From NCBI RefSeq assembly GCF_041146395.1, contig NC_090984.1, forward strand, positions 85,571,114 through 85,635,113: a stretch of DNA of 64,000 nt. The letters are read 5' to 3'. The notes beneath the pieces are model-generated. The model ran no database searches. It was given only the letters and a program-made list of their open reading frames with translations, and was not told the DNA's origin. Positions 24,139-34,580 of the stretch are shown piece after piece. The translations under genes were made by a program, and so were the position numbers. Origin of the DNA: Eulemur rufifrons (Eukaryota > Chordata > Mammalia > Primates > Lemuridae). How positions within the stretch are numbered: position 1 is the stretch's first letter; the number at the start of each line of letters is the position of its first letter.

Positions 24139-24727
24139 TGTCCTAGTCTGTTCTGTGCGGCCATAACAGAATACCTGAGACTGGGTAATTCATAAAGAAC
24201 AGAGATTTATTTCTCACAGTTCTAGAGGCTGGGAAGTCTAAGGTTGAGGGACCCACATCTGGTGAGGGCCTTCTTGCTGTGTCATCCCATGGTGGAAGGT
24301 GGAGGGCAAGAGAACATGTGATAAAGCAAGAGCAAGAGATGAAAAACTTGCTTTTTTTTTTTTTTTTCTTAGACAAGGTCTGTCACCCAGGTTAGAGTGC
24401 AGCGGTGTGATCACAGCTCACTGCAACCTCAAACTTCTGCGCTCGACATCCTCCCACCTCAGCTTCCTGAGTAGTTGGGACTACAGTAGTGTTCCACCGT
24501 GCCCAGCTAATTTTTTTTTTTTATCTTTTGTAGAGATGAAGTCTACCTCTTGCTCAGGTTGGTCTCCAACTCCTGACCTCAAGTGATCCTCCCACCTTGG
24601 CCTCCCAGAGTGCTAGGATTACAGGAGTGAGCCACTGCGTCCAGCCTAGGTTCCACTTCTTAACACTGGTGCATTGGGGCTTAAGTTTCCAACACATGAA
24701 CTTTGGGGGACACATTCAAACCACAGC
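24139..24727 (-). mobile_element. MaLR-type LTR, antisense, split by an Alu
   Basis: Starts 'tgtcctagtctgttctgtgc' and 'cctgagactgggtaattcat', then 'atttctcacagttctagagg'. After the Alu it resumes with 'ggttccacttcttaacactg' and ends 'acattcaaaccacagca'. TG...CA ends are present. The same family in sense orientation is at 34581-34917. Solo LTR with no coding sequence. Confidence 0.75.
24352..24646 (-). mobile_element. Alu, antisense, inside the MaLR LTR
   Basis: A T tract followed by an antisense dimer ending 'gagccactgcgtccagcc'. The two halves of the host LTR lie on either side in the right order, so the Alu is the younger insertion. I could not find a convincing target-site duplication. 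Confidence 0.85.
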
Positions 24728-25207
24728 AGTGGATGTTTTTTCCTTTAGGAGTAGGAGTAAGCTTATTAAGGAATAAGTGGTAGGTTCTGAGTTTTTTCCT
24801 AAGCAGAGAGCAGTAATGAAACCCTGTTTATACAAGACAAGCCCATTGCACTGGGTTTTAATTTAATACAATGATGTCTGCTGGCTTGAGACACCACAGT
24901 TCTACTCACTGATGGAATAACCAAAGTTATATGATATATATATTTAGACCTTTTCTGCTACTGTGCCACCTCAGTCTTGTTCCTCTTCACCTTCTGTCAG
25001 TCCCATGGTCTCACTGTGCCACTCTGTGCCCACCTGGGAAGCTCCTGCCTGAGGACCTGTCACAGAGCCTGTGGCCTGATATACTGGACTAGCTCTACTG
25101 CTTTGTTTTCAGGGGATCATTCCCATTATGCAAATGGAGAGCCAGAATCTAGGAAAGGACTTGCCTAACATGGTTTCAGGGCCTCCTAGCTCTTCTTTCT
25201 CCTAGAA

Positions 25208-25809
25208 CAATGCTGTTCAAAGTATGGTCCACTGGCCATTCTGAGACAGGAAAAGAAATTAAGCATAAGAGTTTAGAAACTTTACTAGCAATTTCACAAA
25301 ATAATTTTATGTCTATTGACTTTAATAATAATTTGAGTTTTTATTTTGTTTTTCAAAATTAATTTTATTTTATAGTGGTTTTATTATGTTTTACAAAATA
25401 ATTGGTATACAATATATTAATTATTATTGTTATTTTTTTTTAAGAGACAGAGTCTCACTCTGTCACCCAAGTTGGAATGTAGTGGCCTGATTACAGCTCC
25501 TGCAGCCTCAAACTCCTGGGCTCAAGTGAACCTCCCTGCTTCAGCCTCAGCCTCCAAAGTAGCTGGGACTACAGGCATGTGCCACCAAGCATGGCTAATT
25601 TTTAAATTTTATGTAGAGACAGGGTCTTGCTATGTTACCTAGGCTGGTCTTGAACTCCTGGCCTCAAGCAATCCTCCCACCTCAACCTCACAATGTGCTG
25701 GGATTACAGGCATGAACCATTAAGCCTGGCCTCCCAATGTATTAACTATTTTAAAAATAACAACAACAAAAAACTAGTCTTTAACCACAGATTAATTTGA
25801 GAAGCACTG
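25208..25809. mobile_element. hAT-type element remnant, split by an Alu
   Basis: Left end 'caatgctgttcaaagtatgg' and right end 'tttgagaagcactg' are inverted relative to each other (CAGTGCTTCTCAAA versus CAATGCTGTTCAAA). The flanks TCCTAGAA and CACTAGAC match at 5 of 8, compatible with an 8-bp hAT duplication. The interior is AT-rich with no coding remnant. Confidence 0.55.
25426..25734 (-). mobile_element. Alu, antisense, inside the hAT remnant
   Basis: A full antisense dimer. Target-site duplication CAATATATTAATTATT (25410-25425) versus CAATGTATTAACTATT (25735-25750), 14 of 16 identical, indicating an older insertion. Confidence 0.92.
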
Positions 25810-25949
25810 CACTAGACCACATGGATTCTGATGGGATTTTGATAATGAAGATGTGCTATCCACATGGAAACCACTGTCATTTCAGTTCAATGATATCTGT
25901 GTGGTGCTTTGTAGTTTAAATGTCTGACTCATCTGAAACTCCCAATAAC

Positions 25950-26175
25950 AATATAGTGGCATGATAAGGGCTCTGGAATCTTTGCTAAGTTTGGCTCTAT
26001 ACTATCTGTGCAACCTTGGTCAAATGGCTTAACTCTTCAAGTCTCAGTTTCCTTATCTGAAATAACAATACCTCGTAGAGGTGTTTTTCTGATCAAATTA
26101 AACAATATATGTGAAGTACTTAGCATAATGTCTGGATCATATATTGTAAATGCAATAAATGTTGGATATTAACAA
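25950..26175 (+). mobile_element. MIR SINE, sense
   Basis: 'agggctctggaatctttgct', 'tgcaaccttggtcaaatgg', 'ctcagtttccttatctgaa' and 'aatgcaataaatgttggata' follow MIR from core to 3' end. Confidence 0.8.
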
Positions 26176-26227
26176 ACTGAAGTAAACACCATTATAAAAT
26201 GGAGATCATACTCATCTACTATCAGAT

Positions 26228-26309
26228 GATTATAACCACGTTAATACAGATCACTAACATGGTTATATATATACTATACATAGTGATCTGTACTAATGTG
26301 GTTATAATC
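26228..26309. repeat. Inverted repeat: 27-bp arms, 28-bp AT-rich loop
   Basis: The left arm 26228-26254 starts GATTATAACCAC. The right arm 26283-26309 ends GTGGTTATAATC. The reverse complement of the right arm matches the left at 25 of 27 positions. The loop (26255-26282) is AT-rich and includes 'ggttatatatatac'. It lies just downstream of the MIR and does not match a transposon I know. It could form a cruciform in DNA or a hairpin in RNA. Confidence 0.85.
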
Positions 26310-26785
26310 ATTCATTAAACACTGAAGCACTATCAAGTGCACTACTCTTTTGTGGATAGTAGGATATAATCCTTGTCCTCCAGCAGTTTAGAATCCAGCA
26401 GGTGGTTTTAAATACAGACATGCAAGATGTGGGTGGAGTAAAATAAGGGTCATAAAGGAAGAGGAAAAAATCACAGTAATCAATTTTTTGATTCCTATAA
26501 CTAAGAGGAATCAAGAGGTTTTATGGAGGACAGTATTTGAGATGAATCTGAAAAGATGAATTAAAGTTTTGTAACTGAGTCAAATATGACATGAAGTTTA
26601 AACTGATCATGATATATTGAGCTAATATTGATAATATATTAAATAAGACATGCAGTTTGATGCTAAGATGTACATTATGACACCTATCTTCAATTGTTAT
26701 TCTAATAAAAATGTGCATATAAAGGTCTATATGGATATATTATGGGGTTATTTCTTGGCGGTGAGATTATGGGAAATATTTATTT
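26310..26785. other. L2-age fragment and unassigned sequence
   Basis: 'cattcattaaacactgaagc' and 'ataatccttgtcctccagcagt' with 'gaatccagcaggtgg' have the feel of L2-age repeats. The rest is unassigned and has no gene signature. Confidence 0.35.
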
Positions 26786-26787
26786 AT

Positions 26788-27081
26788 TATTATTATTGTT
26801 TTTTGAGACAGAGTCTTGTTCTGTTGTCAGGCCTAGGGTGCAATGGTGTCATCATAGCTCACTGCAACCTCTAGCTCCTGGGTTCAAGCAATTCTCCTGC
26901 CTCCCTCAAGTAGCTGGGACTACAAGAGGCACCACTACATCCAGCTAATTTTTCTATTTTTTGTAGAGACAGGGGCTCGCTATGTTGCACAGGCTGGTCT
27001 TGAACTCCTGGCTTCAGGTGATCCTCCAGCCTGAGCCTCCCAAAGTGCTAGGATTACAGGTGTGTGCCACTGCACCCAGCC
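26788..27081 (-). mobile_element. Alu, antisense
   Basis: (TAT)n/T tail followed by an antisense dimer ending 'gccactgcacccagcc'. Immediately followed by another antisense Alu. Confidence 0.88.
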
Positions 27082-27082
27082 T

Positions 27083-27437
27083 ATTTTTTATTTTTATTTT
27101 TATTTTTATTTATTTATTATTTGGAGACAGTGTCGCTCTGTTGCCGGGGCTACAGTGCCATGATGTCAGCCTAGGTCACGGCCACGTGAAACTCCTGGGC
27201 TCAAGTGATCCTCCTGCCTCAGCCTACGTAGTACCTGGGACTATAGGGGTGTACCACAATGCCCAGCTAATTTTTTCTATTTTTAGTTGCCCAGCTATTT
27301 TTTTTTTCTATTTTTAGCAGGGACAGGGGGGTCTCGATTTTGCTCTGGCTGGCCTCGAACTCCTGACCTGAAGCGATCCTCCCACCTTGGCCTCCCAGAG
27401 TGCTAGGATTACACGCATGAGCCACAGCCCCCAGCCC
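27083..27437 (-). mobile_element. Alu, antisense, with expanded middle linker
   Basis: A (TATTT)n tail then an antisense dimer. The linker contains two copies of 'ctatttttag' around 27275-27320, with 'ttgcccagctatt' between, a duplicated middle region like a degenerate strepsirrhine linker. Confidence 0.85.
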
Positions 27438-27592
27438 AGGTTATTTTTTAAAATTATCTTTTCATTTTCTTTTTACTTTTTGATAGTTATGATTTTACAC
27501 GTATATGTTATGAGTTTTATAATTGGACAAAACTACTTTTTTAAGGACAAGCTAAAATCAAAGTTGCTGATTTAAGTGTAACTTGGTACAAC

Positions 27593-28220
27593 TGTTACTG
27601 GCCTCCGAGTGGAGGTTCTTTCAGGTTCTTGGTGATTATGGGAAGAAAAGAATTTCAGGACACACCACTTAAGCCAAGACACGCAGCTTTTATTGAGGGC
27701 AAAAGTGAAAGTACACTCTCTCAAGAGAGAGGGAGCAGGCAGGCTTGAATAGTGCAGCTGCACTGGGAGGACGAGGGTTTTGGTCTTAGGAAGTCTTGCT
27801 AATTGAGCAGAGGAATATTGAAGGCTAAGAGGTTGGCTTTTACTAAGAATTTGGGTAGTAATTCCTAGGATTGGGTTCCTTGCCATTTTCATGCTTTATA
27901 TAGTTGTTTTGGAACTGTGATGGCAATTTCAAGGGTGAAGAAATTTTAAAACCACAATGCAAATGACATTGTAATTAGCCAAAGTTCATGTAAGGTAACC
28001 CAGACAGCTGACAAGTCAGTTGAAGCCAGTCCTTGTCCCTGGTTATCAATTCTCCACCCCTTAGTCAGACTTTACCAGCTGTACCCACACTGGATGTCCT
28101 TGCATCCAGCTCCTAGCCTAGTAGCCTCCTTACCTTCTGCCTGAGGGTTGTTTATTTCAATACCTGCACCCACTCTGCAAGCCCCTGCATCTGGTCTCAG
28201 CCCTGCCTCCTACTCCAACA
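27593..28220 (-). mobile_element. Solo LTR of a class-I (gammaretrovirus-like) endogenous retrovirus
   Basis: On the - strand the element starts TGTTGG and ends ...AGTAACA, so it has TG...CA ends. It is flanked by the 4-bp direct repeat CAAC on both sides, the duplication size typical of gammaretrovirus-like (class I) elements. It carries a TATA box (CTATATAAAG on -, 27894-27903), about 205 bp upstream of a polyadenylation signal AATAAA (- strand, 27689-27694), as in a U3-R-U5 arrangement. Length is 628 bp. There is no internal viral sequence next to it, so this is a solo LTR. The 106-codon - strand open frame across its 3' part is incidental. Not a family I can name. It may be specific to strepsirrhines. 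Confidence 0.8.
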
Positions 28221-28224
28221 CAAC

Positions 28225-28925
28225 CTTTTAAAAATCATTTGTATTAATAACTATAAAAGTGTTTTCCATGTCATGAGTTGTTTAAATAAATGTTGATACT
28301 CTTTCACCTAGTAATTCCATTTCTGGGTATCTATCTCAAAAAAATCTACATTCATGAAGATGTTCTACAATTTCTTTATCATGGTAAAAAGAGAAGGAAA
28401 TAAGTTATGTCCAATAGGGAATTAACGAATATAATAGGGAATAGGGAATTAATGCAGTATATTTCATATGTCCACTTAATGTAATTTTATGCATCTGTTA
28501 AGTTGGTTATGAAGCTTATGTAGAAATAAGAGAAGTGCTTATAAAAGTGAAACGACAGGAACAAACCTATGTTCATGCTATGATTACAACATTTATAAAA
28601 TAAATATGAGCGGGGAAAAGTTCCAAAAGAAAATATGCCAAATGCTCAGAGTGACTGTGTTAGGATGAAGGATTTTTCTTTATGGTCCTTATGTCTTTCA
28701 ATGTGGTTAAAATTACTTTTATAATGAAAACAATGATAATTTCAAAGGTTGGAGATAAAAAGCTTCCTCACTGGCCCTCTGATTTGAATATAAGGTATTA
28801 AAAACCTATTTCATATTCATCATTAACAAATCTATAAGCTTCTACAGACTTTAACAGTTTGAGATTGTCAACCTCAAAGTTTATCTACTTTTTGGTAGGT
28901 ATTCCTGCCATAATTTGCATGGAAA
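28225..28925. other. AT-rich stretch, no recognised feature
   Basis: A part near 28290-28700 ('ctagtaattccatttctggg', 'aaaatctacattcatgaaga') suggests a diverged L1M fragment. A short local repeat of 'atagggaatta' lies at 28425-28455. No gene signature. Confidence 0.35.
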
Positions 28926-28929
28926 GGCA

Positions 28930-29035
28930 TGACAGAAGGGACTCTTCCAACCTCTTCAGTTTACAAATTGGAACGCTGAAGCTCACAGCCCTCAGCCCTC
29001 CAAGATATTAGAAGAACCAAGACTGGGACCCAAGT
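28930..29035 (-). mobile_element. MIR-like fragment, antisense
   Basis: 'cttcagtttacaaattggaa', 'cgctgaagctcacag' and 'gactgggacccaagtctgcc' are the antisense of MIR. It directly abuts the CpG island. Confidence 0.5.
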
Positions 29036-29340
29036 CTGCCAGGATATCGAACAGTATGTAATCCCATTTATAGCTTCGGGTCCGCCCTGAGTATTAATAA
29101 ACTTGTGAGGTCTGTTGACTGCACCCTGGCGTCACTCCCGTTCTGGCTGGCCTGTGGGTTTGACTCCCTTTCCTGCAGTCATGCTCAAGCTCTATCGCTC
29201 TGTCACGCCGCGACCCGAGAGGCTTAGCCCTGATCTCCCTTTTCACGTTCCCCCTTCTCGCCCCCATTATCCGGCAGGGGGCGCTGCGACCCCCCTGGTT
29301 CCCTGGCCCCTCCCCCCGGCCAACCGTCGATTGGGCCGGC

Positions 29341-29354
29341 GCGTGACGTCACGC
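29341..29354. promoter_or_regulatory. 14-bp palindromic CRE (CREB/ATF site)
   Basis: GCGTGACGTCACGC is its own reverse complement and contains the full consensus TGACGTCA. It lies 7 bases after the inverted CCAAT box, a common proximal-promoter pairing. CREB/ATF dimers bind this sequence. Methylation of its central CpG would block binding. Confidence 0.9.
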
Positions 29355-29364
29355 CGTTTTAGCC

Positions 29365-29523
29365 AAACAAATGGGTTTCGAGGCGAGCGTTGGGCTCCGC
29401 CGCGCAGCGCTGGGTGCTCGGTCCGCCTCAGCAGTGGGGAGCGAGCCAGGCCTCCCGCCGCCGCCGCCGCCGCATCGGGCTGGTGCAGTCCCGGGCCAGG
29501 CCCCGGCCGGGGCAGGAACGCAG
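29365..29523 (+). other. Candidate non-coding first exon
   Basis: GC-rich sequence just downstream of the CCAAT/CRE pair, ending at a good donor (GCAG|GTGGGT, exon end 29523). The start is a guess: the transcription start should lie some tens of bases after the CRE. It contains a (CCG)6 tract. An ATG at 29371 opens a 51-codon frame that reaches the donor in phase 0, but it sits only 20 bases from the CRE, has C at -3, and encodes low-complexity Pro/Ala/Gly sequence unlike any protein I recognise. I therefore treat the exon as 5' UTR. Alternative donors are at 29891 (CGG|GTGAGG) and 29971 (GCAG|GTGAGC). Confidence 0.5.
29455..29472 (+). repeat. (CCG)6 trinucleotide repeat in the predicted 5' UTR
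   Basis: Six uninterrupted CCG units within the candidate first exon. Short, and likely polymorphic between individuals or species. Confidence 0.9.
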
Positions 29524-29637
29524 GTGGGTCGGGGCCGGAGTGGGGCGTGGCGTGAGGGCGGCGCGGCTGGGGTCCCGTGGCGGCCACCGTGGCCGCTCCC
29601 CGCCCCCTCCCGCCGCCCGCCTGCGCTCCCGGGCGCC

Positions 29638-29662
29638 GGGAGGGTGGGGGCGGGGGCGCGGG
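29638..29662 (+). promoter_or_regulatory. G-quadruplex motif
   Basis: GGGAGGGTGGGGGCGGGGG within the island has four G-runs separated by single bases, the loop pattern that gives the most stable parallel quadruplexes. It lies in the predicted first intron about 115 bases after the first donor. Confidence 0.8.
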
Positions 29663-29970
29663 CGCTACCCAGCAGGTCTGGAGCTGGCGGCCGCCCGGCG
29701 CGTGCAGAGCAGGTACCCGGGTGCCCTCCGCCCACGCACGCGTCCGGCGCTAAGCGTCTTCGCGGGCCACGGAGGGTCCCGCTGGCCGGCGGGCGGGAGC
29801 GGGGTCCCGGGTCGGGGCTGAAGCCGAGGAGATTACTGATAGGCCTTGAGCGGGCACCGGACCGGCGCTCCCACCCGCGACACCGCGCGGGTGAGGAAGT
29901 AGGGTTCTGGGTGGGGGTCGCCTCGGCCCTGTCGCACTCGGCCACTGTGTCCGTCTCTGCCCCAGCGCAG

Positions 29971-30600
29971 GTGAGCTGGCGCTTGTCCTTAACCTTCCTC
30001 GGGGACGGGGCAGGACGAGGGTCGGATGCTTCCCTGGCCTGGGCTGGCGCCAGTCTGCTGCGGTTCGGCCCCAGTCCGCGATTAAGTCATAATAATACTG
30101 TGGGTCCGCGTGTCTGTGACGTCAGGGGTTTCCAGGCGATGGGCCGTGATGTCACTGCAGGCCCGGGCTGGGACCTGAGCGCGCGGAAGGGCCAGGAGGA
30201 CCAGCAGGGGAGGAAAAGGAAGTTCAGTCCTCTATCAACGCCTGGGATCGCAGCCGATTTGAATCGAAAGTTGTTCGATACCAGCGTTTTGCAGTTTTAA
30301 TATAATAGTTATCTTTAACTTAATTTTAAACAAGCATCGTTATTACAGTTAAATATGAGACATTTGATTTAGAAAGATCTAAATCAAGGTAGGAGGCTTT
30401 GGGAGGTGGAGTTGGGTGTTTAAATGCCTTTTATGAAGCTAACTAAGCTCAGTTCGATGGCTTGTGAGAAGAATTATTGAAAAAAATATAATCAGTTGGT
30501 GTATTGATAATTCGGTTTGCTTTACTTTTTTGTGTGCTAGACATTATCTGCTACAGCATTTTTTGGTAGCAAATGGCCAGGAGGAGGGAGTCGGATTTCA
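29971..30600 (+). other. 3' shoulder of the CpG island and start of presumed intron 1
   Basis: Follows the strong donor GCAG|GTGAGC. CpG density falls after about 30270, and sequence turns AT-rich. The CRE at 30117-30124 and the TGATGTCA variant are within it. The long + frame through 29371-30300 ends here and is judged spurious. Confidence 0.5.
30117..30124. promoter_or_regulatory. Second consensus CRE
   Basis: TGACGTCA, exact consensus, about 770 bases downstream of the first. A one-mismatch copy (TGATGTCA) follows within 35 bases, giving a small cluster in the 5' intron. Confidence 0.75.
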
Positions 30601-30897
30601 AATGAAATTTTTATTTTTATTTTCATTTTTATTTTTTTGAGACAGAGTCTTTGTCACCCTGTGTAGAGTGCAGAGGCATCATCATAGTTCACTGCAACCT
30701 CAAACTCCTGGGCTTAAGTGATCCTCCTCCCTCAGCCTCCTGGGTAGCTGAGACTACAGGAGTGCCACCCCACTTGCCTAATTTTTTCTATTTTTCCTAG
30801 AGACAGGGTATCGCTCTTGCTCAGGCTGGTTTCGAACTCCTGACCTCAAGCGATCCTCCTGTCTTGGATTCCCAGAGTGCTAGGATTACAGGCATGG
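30600..30897 (-). mobile_element. Alu, antisense
   Basis: A (TTTTTA)n tail then an antisense dimer that stops at 'attacaggcatgg', lacking the last ~15 bases of the element's 5' end. Confidence 0.88.
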
Positions 30898-33795
30898 AGG
30901 GCAGCTGCCCTAAAGGAACCTTTTGTATTGTAAAGGGGAGGGGGAGTTTGAATTAATCCAACATTCTTCTTAAATAATAATTACCTAAAGATTTAATTGA
31001 TCCAGGATTTAATTGATCCAGGTTGTTCCTGTCCCACCCTGTGCTACCATGGATAATTGAGAGTTCTCTGTGGCGTAGGGCTCAGCAACAAGCCTTTTTC
31101 TTGCTTTCTTACTGAGACAGGGCTGTAACTTAGTATAATAACATATCCCAGGACTGCCGGTCGGGAGAGGTAACTAAAATTTTGTCTGTAGTGCTTTGAA
31201 ATATGAAATTACAGAATTTCTAGAAAGTGATTTGTGTATGAATATTATTTTTCTTCCAAAGCTTTCAAAAGGCATAGGCTGGGAGAGAAGCTAGTCATTT
31301 GCTATACCGACCCTCTTCAGGTATTCCAGCATGTCAGTACTTTAATTTCTTCTTCTCTGTAGAATTATGCAAATAGCATCTAGTTCAGAAGGTAGAAGGC
31401 TTAAAATTCGAAGCTATAATTGCATTTGGTGTCTTCAGCTGGAAGTTTTGCTAGGAAGCCTCAATCCTTTCTCACTGACCTTGACTTGTAGTGGTAGGAT
31501 TTTTGTTTGTTTTCTCAATACTTCCTGCTCTTTAAAGGTGATTGATAAGATACTGTCTCCAGGATTATCGATCAGCATGCAGATGAAAGTTATGCCCATT
31601 AATGCAGGAAATGAAATAAAAAATTTACCCCTGTTAATTACTATTAGGCTTGATTAGAAGTTCATGTAACAAGGGTTTTCTGTAAATCTTATTTTCATCT
31701 TCACTAGTCTTGAGAATTCGACAGCATTGTGTGTACTACTACTGAAAGTTATTTTTTTTTTCCTTTTAAGAAATTGGAAATTGTATGTTGACAGTGTTGA
31801 GTGAAGGCTCTAAAGATGAAATCTGAGCCTTTGGAAAGACTGATAGATACCTGACTTAATGTGAAACTGCTGATATTGGGGATGTTGATCAATCTACTCT
31901 TTAAGATGAAAGGACCTTGGCAAAATATTATGTAATGAAATTGAAGGAGGTACAAAAAAGGACGCTTGCATGTGTCTTTCCCAAGTACTAGCCATGCTGG
32001 GGCAGGACACCTGGCTGTGTAAATTAAATGTACTAGCTTCAGTTGGAAAGAATGAAAGTGAAACTAAAGGTGAGTTGAAAGACCTGCAGGTGATGATAAT
32101 AAAATAGTTCCTCCTTGGCAGTACATTTTTTCCCTTTATTTTGCTTATGGAAAATGAGTTATTAGGTGGCAAATAAATATTAATTTATTGTATTCTGATG
32201 TGACTGAGAGACACTGACAAGTATTAAAAAAGCCAGCTTCTGGGTATTGTTGTATAACTATTGAACAAGCCATAACTTGTATGAAAGATTTTCACTGTCT
32301 GTTTCAACTTTTGGCAGAATGTTTTTCACCCGTGCTTTCCAGTTTTGGGTGTGAGAAGCAGCTTTTACTTATAAATGGTTTTATGGAAATTGATTTGAGA
32401 ATTGGGCTTACTATTGATATTTTAAGACATTTTGTCATTTTATTCACTTAACAGCATTTGAAGGGACGAAATTAAGCAGTCATTAGTGATGTGGCATCTT
32501 TCTGAGGTATAAAAGCAAATGTCATGAAGAATGAGAGTGCTGTGTTTTAGAAATTCTTTAGGATATGTTTGTTGGATCAATTGTTTTAGTAACATAACAA
32601 AAGATTCTTATAACATTTTCTACTTTATTTTCTAAACTTAATTTATGCTCAGCGAGTTTAATTTGACAGTTTTTATGTTCTAGTAAACTTTAATCTTAAT
32701 ATTTTTTGGAGAGAGGACATACTTATCTTTAGAGATATCATTTAGTGTTATCTTCCAAAATTTGCAGCTGTTTAGAACCAGATACTTTTGGGGAAGCTAC
32801 TATGGTATGATGAATGCCTTTCTTGTTAGGTCATGTGTGACAAAGGGAAAATTCAGCAAGTGCATAATCTGCAGTCATTTGGAAGCAACAAAAACAAAAA
32901 AGAGCAGATTAACTTCAAATGCATTTAGATCATCTGGAAATTGAATTCTTGTCAATTCTTATCTTTGCATAGTTTGTCTTCTATTTAGTTTATGCTTATG
33001 GTATTTTGAAGCTGATGAACATTATATTATCCAGGAGAGCATTAATAATTAAAATGTAGATGTTTCTTAGTGTTAATTAAAAGAACTTACCAACCTTTCA
33101 TTTCCAACTCTATCTTCTAGTTAGTGCTCTATAGAAGAGACTCTCAGTTGTCCCTTTTTAGGTATTCAACTTCAGAAACCTAGCATGTACATTTCCCACC
33201 CTCAGCACAGGGTAGATATAAATGTGAAACTAAGTGCTAAATGAGTGTGATTATTGCATTATTACTAGGCATGTTTCATTTATCCAACATTTTAGAGTAC
33301 CTCTGTGCCAGGTACTCAACCAGGAGCTGTGACACACAGGTAAAATGTCTTTGCTGCAAGGACCGTTAACCTTTGTTTTAACATTCCCTTGTCATGGAGG
33401 GCCCTGGGTCTGAGAGGTTAGAATTGGGCCAAGAGGATGAACCATGTATGTTATGCCAGATTGGCCAGAGGTCTTACCTAAAGGTTGGTGTAAGGAGGGC
33501 CTAGAGCCTAGACACCACAGTTTTGGATTGTCCTAGAATGAGTGGAGTTTAGTAAGCTAGCACTTTCTTTGAGGCAAGAAGAAATGCTCAAGGTCAGAAC
33601 TAGTGTAGGCGCCTAAAATTAGAGGTCGAGGAAAGAGGGACAGTCCAAATATCTGTTCTCCTTTTCTTTCCACTCTCAGGCATGTATTTACTTTCTTTTT
33701 TTTTTTTTTTTGAAGTCAATCTTTTTCTTTAATTGATGAACTTGAGAAATACACAAGCTTCTCATGGCCTTAATTTCTGGTCTTTGCTTTTTTTC
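30898..33795. other. Presumed intronic, mostly single-copy sequence
   Basis: About 2.9 kb with no recognisable Alu, L1 or LTR, apart from a small L2-age piece near 33275-33345 ('tctgtgccaggtactcaacc'). Open frames (96 codons at 31367 on +, 92 codons at 31894 on -) show no domain and no flanking splice-site pair that I trust. The low repeat load close to the promoter fits retained regulatory sequence, but this is inference. Confidence 0.45.
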
Positions 33796-33799
33796 CTCT

Positions 33800-34200
33800 A
33801 ACATTTTTAAAGTAGAAAAATTTCAGTCACAGAGCAGTTGAAAGAATTGTTTGTATGTTGAGTACCTAAGTACCCATCACCTAGATTCTGTAATTGAGCT
33901 ACTTTACCACCTGTTCCTCTTCCATTCATCAATCTTATGTTTTTCTTGTATTTCAAAGTAAGTGTACTTTACACCTAGACACTTCAGCTTGCCTATTACT
34001 ATTTGTTTTTTAGGTAACGTTTGTATGTAATAAAATGTTGGGATCTTATGTGTACCATTCCCTTAGTTTGGAGGGGCTCATACATCTGTGTAAGCCATAT
34101 CCCTGTCTGATACGGAACGTTACTGTTACTATCACCACAAAAAGTTCCTTCGTGTACCTTCCAAGTCATTGAGCTTTTTAATTGCCTGCAATCTTACTTC
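33800..34200 (+). mobile_element. Diverged L1M fragment
   Basis: 'cagagcagttgaaagaattg', 'gagtacctaagtacccatca' and 'cctagattctgtaattgag' match the word order of an old L1 segment ('aaaagttgcaagaatagtac... cacccatataccc'). Heavily diverged. Confidence 0.45.
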
Positions 34201-34334
34201 CACCAGTTTCTTCTGAAGCTGCTTGTTGAAAGTGCCTCCTGTGTTAGTACATTAGGGTGGCATTATGCTAGGAGTTTAGAGCATAAAGAAATGTACATAT
34301 CCCCTGTTCTCTTTAAGCTTATAATTTAGTTTGG

Positions 34335-34463
34335 TTGTTTTTTTTGTTTTTTTCAAGAGATGAGGTCTTGCCCGGGCTGGAGTGCAGTGGCTGTTCATAG
34401 CCATGATCATAGCGCACTGCAGCCTTGAACTTCTGGGCTGAAGCGGGTGCCACCATGCCCTGC
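34335..34463 (-). mobile_element. FLAM with internal deletion, antisense
   Basis: A T-rich tail then a single antisense 7SL-like arm, missing the stretch between 'gcgat' and 'gcgtgccacc'. Exact target-site duplication TTAGTTTGG at 34326-34334 and 34464-34472. Confidence 0.88.
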
Positions 34464-34580
34464 TTAGTTTGGGTTTTAAGTAGGTGTGTGAAGAGAGGTA
34501 AATAAATGTTACATGAATTCAAAGGAAGCAACTGTGACTGCCAGGGAAAGCTTTCTGGGTGTGGGCATTGAATTGGCCCT

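Larger units (their letters stand above)
29120..30200 (+). promoter_or_regulatory. CpG island promoter
   Basis: The only strongly GC- and CpG-rich stretch in 64 kb. CpG is frequent throughout, while the flanks are CpG-poor and AT-rich. It contains an inverted CCAAT box (GATTGG, 29329-29334), a full CRE (29344-29351), GC boxes (for example 'ccccgccccctcc' near 29597), a second CRE (30117-30124) and a CRE-like TGATGTCA (about 30148). Density of ubiquitous promoter sites and lack of a good TATA box suggest a broadly expressed gene. Direction is inferred as + from splice donors at 29524, 29891 and 29971 and from downstream Alu orientation. A divergent - strand transcript is possible. Confidence 0.85.

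Noticed and set aside
27572..27892. 106-codon - frame possibly viral
   Set aside because: It lies inside the R/U5 part of a solo LTR, where no retroviral gene is expected.
29349..29945. 198-codon open frame on - in the CpG island
   Set aside because: Same compositional artefact. No recognised domain. I cannot exclude a divergent transcript, but not on coding grounds.
29371..30300. 309-codon open frame on + through the CpG island
   Set aside because: It is Pro/Ala/Gly/Arg low complexity, crosses three good splice donors, overlaps long open frames on the other strand (as GC-rich DNA does by chance), and its ATG is only 20 bases from the CRE with poor context.
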